NCBI GenBank assembly: GCA_963717765.1
Contig: CAVQWX010000002.1
Coordinates: 496,001 to 560,000, forward strand
Reading direction: 5' to 3'
DNA from: JACDER01 sp963717765
GTDB lineage: Bacteria > Actinomycetota > Thermoleophilia > Gaiellales > Gaiellaceae
Length of the DNA: 64,000 nt
Positions 54,855 through 63,757 of this stretch are shown in pieces. The translations under genes and the position numbers were made by a program. Position 1 is the stretch's first letter, and every line of letters begins with the position of its first letter. A model generated the notes under the pieces. The model worked only from the letters and a program-made list of their open reading frames with translations, searched no databases and had not been told where the DNA came from.

Positions 54855-54877
54855 GTGAAAACCCTACGAATTGATCG
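54848..54877. promoter_or_regulatory. Conserved 30-bp motif at the LAL regulator start
   Basis: CGAAAGAGTGAAAACC, then CTACGAATTGATCG. It differs from 53368-53397 at two positions. If the regulator starts at GTG 54906, the motif ends 28 bases upstream, a fitting place for an operator or promoter. Confidence 0.5.
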
Positions 54878-57644
54878 GCCGTACCCGCTGTGGCAGGCTG
54901 TTGCGGTGCGGGCAGAAGGCCCGATCGGCCGTCAGAGGGAGCTTTCGCGTGTCGACGCTTTCCTGGCTGCCGCGCCCGCCGGCGTGCAGGCGCGTGCGAT
55001 CACTGGGCCGGCCGGGATCGGCAAGACCAGGGTCTGGGCCGAGGGTGTGCGCCGAGCCGGCGAGCGAGGATGGACCGTCCTCTCGGCTGCGCCGAGCGGA
55101 GCCGAGGCGCGGCTGTCCTACGCCGGGCTCACCGATCTGCTCGCGTCGGTGGAAGCCTCGAGCTTCGACGCGCTTCCCGGTATGCAGCAGCGGGCCCTCG
55201 AGGTCGCGCTCGTGCGCGCCGACGCCGGCCCGGGCCGTTTCGAAGGGCGTGCGGTGGCGGCGGGCGTGCTTTCGCTTCTGCGCGGCATGGCCGCAACAGG
55301 TCCGGTCCTCGTCGCCGTCGACGACGCGCAGTGGTTGGATGCTGCCAGCGGGGAGGCGCTCGGCTTCGCGGTCCGGCGACTTCTCGATGCGCCGGTCGGG
55401 GTGCTCGTCGGGGTTCGCGTCGAGCACGAGCGTCCCTCCACCTTCGAGCGCGCCGTGCCTTCCGAGCGACGGGAGGACGTCGAGCTCGGGCCGCTGAGCG
55501 TGGCGGTGCTCCACGACGTTCTCAAGGCTGAGCTCGGCACCGTCTTTCCGCGGCCGACGCTCGTCCGGATCGCCGCCGCCTGCGACGGTAACCCGTTCTA
55601 CGCCCTCGAGATCGCCCGTGAGCTGCAGCGTGTCGGAGTACCCTCGGGCGCTGCTCCGCTCCCGCTCCCGGAGGAGGTACGGATGCTGGCGCGCACGCGC
55701 CTCGAGCGCCTGCCCGAGGAGACCCGGGAGGCGCTGCTCGTTGCCTCCTGCCTCTCTCGCCCGACCATCGCACACGTCGACGTTGCCGCCCTCGCGCCCG
55801 CCGAGGAGAGTGGCGTCGTCCACTTCGACGGCCGGCAGATCCGCTTCGCGCACCCGCTGCTCGCCTCGGCCGTCTACGACGCGGCCCCCGCGGCGAGCCG
55901 GCGCCGCGTGCACCGATGGCTTGCCGATCGGGTCGACGATCCGGAGGAGCGTGCCCGTCACCTCGCACGTATTGCCGACGGCCCTGACGAAGACGTCGCG
56001 CAGGCCCTCGACGCCGCTGCCGTCCACGCAGCCGCCCGAGGCGCCTCCGCCTCCGCCGCCGAACTGGGGCGCCGCGCGCTCGACTTGACCGCGGAAGCGA
56101 GTGGAGAAATTCGGGTGAGGCGCTCGCTCGCGGTTGCTCACTACCTGCTCGACGCCGGGGACTCGGATGAGGCCCGTGCTGTCCTCGAAGCGTGCGAGCC
56201 CGCCTGGGTCGAGGGCGACCTGCGTGCGGAACTCTTGTTTCAGCTCGGGAGGATCTCCTGGTACGAGCGGGAATTCGAGCGCGGCTACGAAATGCTCGTC
56301 GTGGCCCTCGAGGGCGCCGAGAGCGCCAAGCTCGCCGCACGCATCCACGTCGAGGCGGCCTGGCTCGCGCAGGACAGCGATCCCGCCCGCGCGATCGAGC
56401 ACGACGCAGCCGCCCTCGAACTTCTCGATCCGGACGAAAGTCCGGGCAGGTATTCGAACGCGCTCCTACACGGGACCTACCTGAGGATGACGACTGGCCA
56501 GGGAGCCGATCAGGAGGCGTACGAGCGCGGGGTCGCGCTTCAGAAGCGGGTCGAGGACTGGGAGGACAAGAGCCCCGTGCTGGGGATGTGGCCGCTCGTG
56601 AACGACGACTTTGCGCGAGCGAGGTCGCTTTACGAAGCGGGTCTCGAGCGTGCGAGAGCAGAAGGAGACGAGCCCTCGGTACAGGGCGTACTCATCCGGC
56701 TCGCCGAGATCGAGCTCTGGACCGGCCACTGGACGCGCGCGGACGTGCTGGCGGCGGAAGGGATGGAGCTCGCCGACCGGGTCAGCTCGCGCGCCTACCT
56801 CGGCAGTGCGCTCCACGCCCGCGGTTATGTCGACGCACACCTCGGACGGGGCGAGGAAGCGCGCAGTGCGGGCGAGCAGATCCTCGAGCTGTATCCCAAG
56901 CGGGAGGGTCAGCGGGCTCTCGGCCACTGGCTGCTCGGCTTCCTTGCTCTCTCCATGGACGATCCCGTGGGAGCGGACGACCAGTTGACCCGAACCGCGG
57001 ACCTGATCGAAGCCTTCAATCAGCGCGAGCCCGCCCGCTTCCGCTTCCACCCAGATCACGTCGAAGCCGTGATCCAGCTCGGCGATCTCGAGCGTGCCGA
57101 GGCGCTGCTCGCGGCGCTCGAAGAACGCGCACGTATCTTCCCGCGTCCCTGGATCCTCGCTACGACCGTGCGGTGTCGGGGACTGCTGCTCTCCGCCCGG
57201 GGCGACCTGGACGGTGCGCGCGAGGCGATGGAGGAGGCGCTCGAGCATCACGCTTGCCTCGACATGCCCTTCGAGCGGGCGCGGACGCTGCTTGCGTTCG
57301 GACAGCTCCTCCGCCGTCGCAAGGAGCGGCTGGAGGCGCGTGCGGCAATCGAAGAGGCGCTGGCTGTCTTTGACGAGCTTCCGGCGCCGCTGTGGGCCAA
57401 GCGTGCCCGCGCGGAGCTCGCCCGTATGCCGAGACGAAGAGCTCCCCGCGAGCTGACCGCAACCGAGGAGACCATCGCCCAGCTCGCCGGGACGGGCCTG
57501 ACGAACCGGGCAATTGCGAAGCGGATTTTCCTCAGCCAGAAGACGGTGGAGTCGAACCTTGCGCGCGTCTACCGCAAGCTCGGCATCGGCTCTCGTGCTG
57601 AGCTTGGCCGGGTGATGGCGGAACGGGATCGCGTCGGAACCTAG
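54855..57644 (+). CDS. LAL-type LuxR regulator with N-terminal ATPase
   Basis: A 929-residue protein (or 912 from GTG 54906, which I think more likely since the first codons lie in the repeated motif). The AAA/STAND ATPase begins GPIGRQRELSRVDAFLAA, with Walker A GPAGIGKTR and Walker B VLVAVDDAQWLD. A TPR-like helical region covers about 380-860. The C-terminus is a LuxR HTH (ELTATEETIAQLAGTGLTNR, then KTVESNLARVYRKLGIGSR). LAL proteins sense small molecules or protein partners through the helical region. The gene stands alone; its targets are unknown, though the shared 30-bp motif suggests autoregulation and control of the DUF4242-like gene. Confidence 0.9.
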   Translation: MKTLRIDRPYPLWQAVAVRAEGPIGRQRELSRVDAFLAAAPAGVQARAITGPAGIGKTRVWAEGVRRAGERGWTVLSAAPSGAEARLSYAGLTDLLASVEASSFDALPGMQQRALEVALVRADAGPGRFEGRAVAAGVLSLLRGMAATGPVLVAVDDAQWLDAASGEALGFAVRRLLDAPVGVLVGVRVEHERPSTFERAVPSERREDVELGPLSVAVLHDVLKAELGTVFPRPTLVRIAAACDGNPFYALEIARELQRVGVPSGAAPLPLPEEVRMLARTRLERLPEETREALLVASCLSRPTIAHVDVAALAPAEESGVVHFDGRQIRFAHPLLASAVYDAAPAASRRRVHRWLADRVDDPEERARHLARIADGPDEDVAQALDAAAVHAAARGASASAAELGRRALDLTAEASGEIRVRRSLAVAHYLLDAGDSDEARAVLEACEPAWVEGDLRAELLFQLGRISWYEREFERGYEMLVVALEGAESAKLAARIHVEAAWLAQDSDPARAIEHDAAALELLDPDESPGRYSNALLHGTYLRMTTGQGADQEAYERGVALQKRVEDWEDKSPVLGMWPLVNDDFARARSLYEAGLERARAEGDEPSVQGVLIRLAEIELWTGHWTRADVLAAEGMELADRVSSRAYLGSALHARGYVDAHLGRGEEARSAGEQILELYPKREGQRALGHWLLGFLALSMDDPVGADDQLTRTADLIEAFNQREPARFRFHPDHVEAVIQLGDLERAEALLAALEERARIFPRPWILATTVRCRGLLLSARGDLDGAREAMEEALEHHACLDMPFERARTLLAFGQLLRRRKERLEARAAIEEALAVFDELPAPLWAKRARAELARMPRRRAPRELTATEETIAQLAGTGLTNRAIAKRIFLSQKTVESNLARVYRKLGIGSRAELGRVMAERDRVGT

Positions 57645-57788
57645 GTCTCTCGGTGCGCCGACCGCCCAGGCCAAGGCTGCATCGGACACCGTCACCGGCG
57701 GCTTCCACAACAGATCGGGTGACCACAGGCTGGAGCGCACTGCTATCGGGCGCATCGGTGCTCCCTCCTTCCGGCACCATTCGGGGAA

Positions 57789-59243
57789 GTGCGTCGAGGT
57801 CTGGGTCTCGTTGTCTGCGCGGCTGCGATCGCCGGGTTTCTGAGCGCGTTCGGCCCGTTCGGAGGCGGCGCGTCGGGATGGAACGGATCCACCCTCGACG
57901 CGACGTGGGTCGACCGCGACGGCAATGCCGTCCTCGAGCGCGGGCCTGGTGAGCCTCTGCTCAGCCGTACAGCGCTCGCCCCACGTGCCAGGGAGACGAA
58001 GACCCTGGCGCGCTTCGCCCAGATCACGGACCTCCACATAACGGACGAGGAGTCGCCCGTCCGGCTCGAGATGCTCGACCGCCACGGCGCGCCGTTCACC
58101 TCCGCTTTTCGCCCGCAGGAGGCCCTGACCGGCCAGGTCCTGCGTGCCGTCGTACGGTCCGTGAACGCGCAACGGCCGCGGGCAGTCGTCGTCACCGGCG
58201 ACGTTGCGGACAACGACCAGCTGAACGAGCTCGCGGAGGCGGCGGGGATCCTGAACGGTGGCCGCGTCGATCCGTCGAGCGGCGCTCGGCGATACGAGGG
58301 CGTGCAGGAGGAGTCGAATCCGGATCCGTTCTACTACCGCCCGGATGTCGATCCTCCGCGCCATCCCGGGATGCTCGCGCGAGCCCAGCAGCCGTTCGTC
58401 TCCCCGGGTCTCGACGCGGCGTGGTATCCGGTCGTCGGCAACCACGACTTGCTCGTCCAGGGGAATGTCGCACCGACGACGCAGACGAACGAAATCGCGG
58501 TGGGACGCCGAAAGCTCATGCGACTCTCGCCCTCGGCCGTGGCGGCGGCGCGCCGCGAGCGGGTGTCCCGGCGAACCGTGACCGCGATGCTTGCCCGCGG
58601 GTTACCCGGAGCGGCGATGCGGGTCACGCCGGACCCGCGCCGGCGCGAGCTGAGCGCGCCGCAGGCGCTCGCACTGCTGCGCAGAGCCAGCGGCCACGGC
58701 GGGAGCGGCCGCTTCATGGATTACGCGTTCGACCTCGGGCCGCGCGTCCGCGCGATCGTCCTTGACGTCGTGGCGCGGACCGGGGGCGCCGGCGGCATGG
58801 CGCACGCCGGACAGGCCGCATGGCTTGGCGCACAACTGCGCGCTGCCGGCCCGCGCTGGGTCGTCGTCTTCAGCCACATGGCGCTGACGCGGGTGCGCGG
58901 CGCGAAGCCGCTGCTCGCCCTGCTCGACGGCGACCGACACGTGGTGGCCACCATCGCGGGAGATGTCCACCGGAACTCCATCGTCGCGCGACGGACCCGG
59001 TCGGGTGGCTACTGGCTCGTCACCACCTCGGCACTCGTGGACTACCCCCAGCAGGCGCGCATGTTCGAGCTGGCCGAGACGGAGGACGGCGTGGCGCTGC
59101 GCACGTGGATGGTGGACCCGTGGCCGACGGATCCACTCGCATCGATCTCGCGCGAGCTCGCATTCGTCGACTCGCAAGGCGGAAGGCCGAGAGATCTCGC
59201 CGGCTCCAGAGCCGATCGAAACGCAGTCCTCTATCACAACTAG
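57789..59243 (+). CDS. Secreted calcineurin-like metallophosphoesterase
   Basis: A 484-residue protein with a signal peptide (LGLVVCAAAIAGFLSAFG) and the full set of metallophosphoesterase blocks: QITDLHITDEE (D-x-H), VVVTGDVADN (GDxxDN), VVGNHDLL (GNHD), VVFSHMAL (H) and IAGDVHRNS (GDxH). This order and the DLHITDEESP start resemble the TIGR03767-type actinobacterial exported phosphoesterases. The metal centre (Fe/Mn/Zn) appears complete. The substrate could be a nucleotide or phospholipid. It converges on the ABC transporter operon; the two stops nearly touch. Confidence 0.88.
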   Translation: MRRGLGLVVCAAAIAGFLSAFGPFGGGASGWNGSTLDATWVDRDGNAVLERGPGEPLLSRTALAPRARETKTLARFAQITDLHITDEESPVRLEMLDRHGAPFTSAFRPQEALTGQVLRAVVRSVNAQRPRAVVVTGDVADNDQLNELAEAAGILNGGRVDPSSGARRYEGVQEESNPDPFYYRPDVDPPRHPGMLARAQQPFVSPGLDAAWYPVVGNHDLLVQGNVAPTTQTNEIAVGRRKLMRLSPSAVAAARRERVSRRTVTAMLARGLPGAAMRVTPDPRRRELSAPQALALLRRASGHGGSGRFMDYAFDLGPRVRAIVLDVVARTGGAGGMAHAGQAAWLGAQLRAAGPRWVVVFSHMALTRVRGAKPLLALLDGDRHVVATIAGDVHRNSIVARRTRSGGYWLVTTSALVDYPQQARMFELAETEDGVALRTWMVDPWPTDPLASISRELAFVDSQGGRPRDLAGSRADRNAVLYHN

Positions 59244-61519
59244 AAATCGGCGAGCGCTTCGGTGACGGGCGCTGCCGCGGCTCGGCGCGCGACCAGTACG
59301 CCCGCCGCGACAGCCGCGACGCCGAGCGCTCCGACGACAGCGAGGACCGACCATGGGCCGGCGGCCAGCGAGATGGAGGCGTACGGCGCTGCGAGCCGAG
59401 CGACGACCGGCCCCGCGAGCTCGCGCTCGAGGAGGACCGCCAGGGGCGCGGCGGCCAGCACGGTCACGACCGCCGCGGTCGTGAAGACGCGGCGCAGCTG
59501 CTTCCGCCCGGCGCCGAGCGCACGGATGACGGCGAGGGCCTGTCGCCGTTCCGTCGCCGCCAGCGCCAGCACCTGGGCGAGCGCGTAGACACAGACGAGA
59601 CCGTCGATCACCGCGATCACCCGCAGGAGCGCGACCAGCACGGACACGAAGCCGCTGTTCCGTGCAGCCCAGCCCTGCACGCCCTGACCGGAGACACCCG
59701 CCGAAGAGGACGAACCTATCCCACGCGCGGCGAGGGCGCGCTCGACGTGAGCGGAGGCACCGGTCTCCGTCCTGATCATGAGCGTAGGCCGGAGGGAGGG
59801 ATCGGCGGCGGTCAGGCGGGGCGGAGTCACGTACGCAATCCGTCCCTGCTGCGTCAAGGCCCGGACGATCCCGACCACGCGAAAGCGCACTTCCCCGCCC
59901 CCGGCGAGCTGGACCGGAAGCGTGGCTCCCGGGCCGACCCCGAGCGACTGGGCGAGAGCGAGTCCGACATCGGCCTCGCGCGCGTTGTGGACACGACGTC
60001 CCTCCGCGAGGGGCGGAGCCTCGAACGACTGGTGCCGCGCGTCGAGAGCGACGACCTTGAAGCTCTCGCCGAGGTCGAACGAGTCGGTGGCGTAGGTCTC
60101 GTAGCGGACGCCCGCGTCAACGACTCCGGGGATCCGCCGCACGCCGGCGACCCGCGACGGGCCGGCCGGCACGGAGAGCTGGTACGCGCGCCCGAGCGCG
60201 TGGGGATCCGTCTGGAGGTTTGCGAGCAGACCCGCGATCGCGAGCATGAGCAGCGCGAACGCGCCGCTGGCCGCGAGGACGCAGACGGCCGTGGCCGCCC
60301 GGAACGGGCGGGCGAGAAGGAGACGGAGGCCGAGGCCGCGCGCGCCGCCGGGAAGCGGAAGCCGGCGTGGAGCTGGAACCACGTCGGCTCCCCGGAGCGC
60401 CTCGACGGGCGGACGCCGCGCGGCGCGGGCGGCCGGAATCGCGGCGGCCGCTGCGACGATCGCGACGATCCCCACCAAGGCGCCCAGGAGGACCGGAAAG
60501 AGAGCCGCCCCGGGCGTGAGCTCGTTCAGCGAAGCGAGGAGGCTCGACGTTGGTCCCCGGACGGCGACCCATCCGATCGCCAGCCCAAGCGCCGCGGCGA
60601 AAAACGCCACGATCGCCGCCTCGGCCATGTGAGCCGCGACTACGGTGCCCGGGGAAGCTCCGAGCGCGCGCAGCACGCCGATGGCGCTCAGCCGGCGCTG
60701 GACCTCCGACGCCGCCGCCGCGCTCAGGATCGCGGCCGAGGCCACGAGGGCGACGAGCGAGAACACGACGAGCAGGGCGATCACGAGGCCGGCGGCCTGG
60801 CCGATCTCGAGCCGGATCCCGCTACGGGTCAGGAATTGCAGCGAATGGAGCCCGAAGCTCGCGGCCCGCGCCTGGCTCAGGGTCACGTCCAGGCGCTGCG
60901 GGTCATGCACCCACAGCAGGAGCTCGTTCGTCGAGCTCGGAGGGCCGCCGTCGATCGCGCGGGCAACGTCGTAAGAAACGTAGAACCGGGGGTTGCCGAT
61001 CAGCGGGAACGCGACGTTGTCCGGCTCGACGGCCACGCCGACGACGTGTAGAGCGTAGACGCCACCGACCAGAATCGTCGAACCCGGCCCGAGGTGCCAC
61101 GACCGCGCCACGCCTCGCTCGACGAGCGCCTCTCCTGCCGAGTGGATGTCGCGTCCGGCTACCACCGCGTAGCCGCGCGGTCCCGATCCCACTCCTTCCA
61201 GCGTCGCGTCGTACCGATGATGCCCCGGTACACGCAACTCCACGTCCCGGGCGACGTAGCGTAGGGCGATCGCGCGGACGTTCGGGAGTGAAGACGCACG
61301 AGCCCGCACGAGCGACACCGACGCCGAGTCGAAGCTCGCCTTCAGGTCGGCCAGGTGCGCGCGCGACGCCGCGCGGTCGAAACCACTTCCGAGGGAGACA
61401 GCGACCGTGATCGCGGCCCCGATCATCGTCGACACCGCGACGACGCCGCCGGCGGCCAGCAGCGCCCGTGACGGCCGCGCCCGGATCCGGGCCACTGCGT
61501 AGCCGAGGACGGCTCTCAT
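59240..61519 (-). CDS. FtsX-like ABC transporter permease
   Basis: A 759-residue permease with eight transmembrane segments in two FtsX units: a first segment after MRAVLGYAVARIRARPSRAL, an extracytoplasmic domain to about 245, segments about 245-390 and 415-445, a second extracytoplasmic domain, and three last segments. Each FtsX unit has the ATPase-coupling motif (RRLSAIGVLRALGASPG and RRQALAVIRALGAGRKQ). This is the MacB/DevC-type exporter layout, used to export peptides or lipoproteins or to act as a mechanotransducer. The start overlaps the ATPase stop (ATGA). Confidence 0.9.
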   Translation of the reverse strand: MRAVLGYAVARIRARPSRALLAAGGVVAVSTMIGAAITVAVSLGSGFDRAASRAHLADLKASFDSASVSLVRARASSLPNVRAIALRYVARDVELRVPGHHRYDATLEGVGSGPRGYAVVAGRDIHSAGEALVERGVARSWHLGPGSTILVGGVYALHVVGVAVEPDNVAFPLIGNPRFYVSYDVARAIDGGPPSSTNELLLWVHDPQRLDVTLSQARAASFGLHSLQFLTRSGIRLEIGQAAGLVIALLVVFSLVALVASAAILSAAAASEVQRRLSAIGVLRALGASPGTVVAAHMAEAAIVAFFAAALGLAIGWVAVRGPTSSLLASLNELTPGAALFPVLLGALVGIVAIVAAAAAIPAARAARRPPVEALRGADVVPAPRRLPLPGGARGLGLRLLLARPFRAATAVCVLAASGAFALLMLAIAGLLANLQTDPHALGRAYQLSVPAGPSRVAGVRRIPGVVDAGVRYETYATDSFDLGESFKVVALDARHQSFEAPPLAEGRRVHNAREADVGLALAQSLGVGPGATLPVQLAGGGEVRFRVVGIVRALTQQGRIAYVTPPRLTAADPSLRPTLMIRTETGASAHVERALAARGIGSSSSAGVSGQGVQGWAARNSGFVSVLVALLRVIAVIDGLVCVYALAQVLALAATERRQALAVIRALGAGRKQLRRVFTTAAVVTVLAAAPLAVLLERELAGPVVARLAAPYASISLAAGPWSVLAVVGALGVAAVAAGVLVARRAAAAPVTEALADF

Positions 61520-62184
61520 GTGAGGCGCCCGCTGTGCAGGGTCAGCGTCCGGTCGGCGATCGCGGCGGCTTGCGGGTCGTGGGTGACGAGCAGGACGCCG
61601 CGGCCGTCGTTGGCGACCTCCCGGAGGAGCTGGAGCACCGCCGTACCCGACTCGACGTCGAGGTTACCGGTCGGCTCGTCGGCGAGGACGAGGACCGGAT
61701 CGTTCACGAGAGAGCGGACGATCGCGAGACGCTGCTGCTCGCCGCCGGACAGCGACCCGGGCAGCCGCGACGCCGGCTCCTCGAGGCCGAGGCGCTGGAT
61801 CAAGGCGCGCGCCTTGCGGGAGGCGACGCGACCGTCCCCGGCCAACCGGGCGGGAAGCAGCACATTCTCGACGCCGGTCAGTTCGGGAAGGAGGTGGAAG
61901 GACTGGAAGACGAACCCGACCTTGGAGCGACGCAGCTGGGTGAGCCGTGTCTCCGGCTCGTTGTCGACGCGGATGCCGCCGACCTCGATCGTCCCGGCGT
62001 CAGGTCGATCAAGGCCGCCGAGGAGGTGCAGGAGCGTGGACTTCCCCGACCCGGATCTGCCGACTACGACGAGGAGCTCGCCTGCGTGAACCTCGAGGTC
62101 GACGCCGTCCAGCACGCGGCGAGGAGCGCTGCCCGATGCGAACGCCTTCACGACTCCGCGGGCACTCGCAACCACCGGCCCCAT
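61516..62184 (-). CDS. ABC transporter ATP-binding protein (MacB/LolD type)
   Basis: About 222 residues from ATG 62184 (the frame stays open to 62232). Complete ATPase motifs: Walker A VVGRSGSGKSTLL, Q-loop FVFQSFHLLP, signature LSGGEQQRLAIVRSL, Walker B VLVLADEPTGNLD and the H-loop VTHD. The GNLD and LLGGLD elements place it in the LolD/MacB/FtsE branch that pairs with FtsX-type permeases. It is the first gene of a two-gene operon; no membrane-fusion protein gene is nearby. Confidence 0.92.
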   Translation of the reverse strand: MGPVVASARGVVKAFASGSAPRRVLDGVDLEVHAGELLVVVGRSGSGKSTLLHLLGGLDRPDAGTIEVGGIRVDNEPETRLTQLRRSKVGFVFQSFHLLPELTGVENVLLPARLAGDGRVASRKARALIQRLGLEEPASRLPGSLSGGEQQRLAIVRSLVNDPVLVLADEPTGNLDVESGTAVLQLLREVANDGRGVLLVTHDPQAAAIADRTLTLHSGRLT

Positions 62185-62267
62185 CCACTCAGGGTAGCGG
62201 CGGATCTCTCGCCTGAACTCAGCGGCGCGCAACGCGAATCAGCAGTGCCGCGCACTGACTCAGGCGG

Positions 62268-62300
62268 CAATAAAGAAACCCGCCGTTTCCAGCGGGTTTC
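62268..62300 (-). terminator. Terminator of the (partial) tRNA-Gly gene
   Basis: On the minus strand GAAACCCGC, loop TGGAAACG, GCGGGTTTC, then TTTATTG: a perfect 9-bp stem with a T-rich tail, directly after the tRNA-Gly 3' end. Confidence 0.85.
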
Positions 62301-62304
62301 TCGA

Positions 62305-62346
62305 AGCGGACGACGGGGTTCGAACCCGCGACCCTCAGCTTGGGAA
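62305..62346 (-). other. 3' fragment of tRNA-Gly(CCC) next to an integrase: attachment site
   Basis: The same fragment as 44482-44523 (one mismatch): anticodon loop TTCCCAA through the acceptor strand and discriminator T. The 5' half is replaced by other sequence (to the right of 62346 no TCAGC stem strand or D-arm exists). The integrase stop codon lies 15 bases away. This is the classic chromosomal 3'-tRNA side of an element that recombined within the anticodon loop; the intact tRNA should lie at the element's far end, beyond the window. Confidence 0.85.
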
Positions 62347-62360
62347 CTGCATCCCGTCTC

Positions 62361-63649
62361 TTACCGCCTGTTACCTCCCGCGCGAACTGCCTGCAAATCA
62401 ACTACTTCGCCTTCCTGCCCAGAGACCGGATTTGACCCCTTGTTACCCCCTGTTGCTGCCTGAGTGCTGCCTGAAAGGAGTACTCCGTACTTCTCTTCGA
62501 GTCCGGAGCGCATCGGGTCGGCGCTGCGCGCCTTGTCGAACTCGTGGGCGTACACCGAGAGCGTGATGCTCGGGTCGGCGTGGCCGATCTGCCGACTGAC
62601 CGACACTGGGTCTGCGCCGTGCGCAATCAGGATCGAAGCGAAGCAGTGGCGCAGATCGTGAAAGCGAACCGCGCTCTTCCAGGCCCGCTTGCCGTCCTCG
62701 TCTTCGACGTAGCTTCCGATTCCTGCGCCCTCGGTTCCCTTCGCAAGCCCGCGCCGAAGAACGTTGCGGGGAAGAAGCGGGGTTCCCGCCCGGGAGGCAA
62801 AGACGAAGTGCTCCGGCTGGGAGTAGCTCGACCGTGCCCTGTGCTCGAGAAGGAGCTTGCCGAGCGTCGGCATCAGGACAACGTCGCGCTTCGCCTGGGG
62901 CGTCTTCGGCTCAACGAGATCCCCGAACCTGTCCAGCTGGTTCCTGATCCGCACGAAGCCGGCGGCGAAGTCAACGTCCTGCCAGCGAAGCCCGAGCAGC
63001 TCTCCCCTCCTCGCCCCCGTGAAGATCGCGGTTGCGATCAGCGGGCGATACGTCTCGGGCGTGGCTTTGAGTAGGTTGCCGATCTTCTCCATATCGAGGA
63101 CAGGCACCTCGCGACGCTGGATCTTCGGCCGCTTCTTCTTCCCGAGGGCCTTCGTCGGGTTCCATGTCAGGCGCCCCGGTCGATCGCGTACTCGAAGGCT
63201 CCGCTCAGCGGCGTGAGCATCCCGTGAATCGTGTGTCCAGAGTAACCAGCGCGCTTCATCGCGCTCACGAAGTCGGCGATGTCGTGTACGTCGATGTCAC
63301 TGATCCGCCGATGTCCTAGGCGGGGGTAGATGTGCTTGTTGAGGTTGGAGCGATACGTGACCTTGGTGCTTCTCCGGAGGTCATCCTCCTGCCGCAACCA
63401 CTCCTCCGTCATCTCGCGCAGAGACATGCTCGACGGTGCGACGCGCTCGCCCTTCCGCTTCCGTCCCTTGATGTTGTCGAGGGCCGCGAGCGCATCCTCT
63501 TGGCGTGGCCCGACGTTCTTCGTCCGCTGCCGCCCGTCGCTGTCGCGGTACACGATCAAGTACGTGCGCTTGCCGTCCACGCCTTCGCGGTAATAGACGC
63601 CCGGATACCGGGTCTTGATCCGCTTGCCTGGGTAAGTTCTTTCTTGCAT
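62361..63649 (-). CDS. Tyrosine recombinase (phage-type integrase), one frameshift
   Basis: Start ATG 63649. The N-terminal arm-binding part (KTRYPGVYYREGVDGKRTYL) and SAM-like core-binding domain (LREMTEEWLRQ ... HIYPRLGHRRISDID) are in one frame to a TGA at 63167. The catalytic domain is in another from just before it (WNPTKALGKKKRPKIQ onward). One missing base at about 63170 explains the break: adding it gives AIDRGALTWNP and 429 residues. The catalytic residues are present: Arg in TGARRGELLGL, Lys in PQAKRDV, HDLRH, GHADPSITLSVYAH with the Tyr nucleophile. It would integrate into tRNA-Gly(CCC), whose 3' fragment adjoins the gene. Sequencing error or recent inactivation. Confidence 0.85.
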
Positions 63650-63757
63650 CAGGGCTCTACCTCCTGGTGCCGGCCCCGGAGCGTTTCCCGCGCTGCCGGG
63701 GCATTGACTTGTCGGACCGACTCTAACAGAAAAACTAGTGGTCACCCGAAAAAGCCT

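Noticed and set aside
58820..61051. A 743-codon plus-strand frame across the phosphoesterase end and permease gene
   Set aside because: It is antisense to a clear FtsX permease and extremely rich in Arg, Glu and Gly; a G+C-driven shadow.
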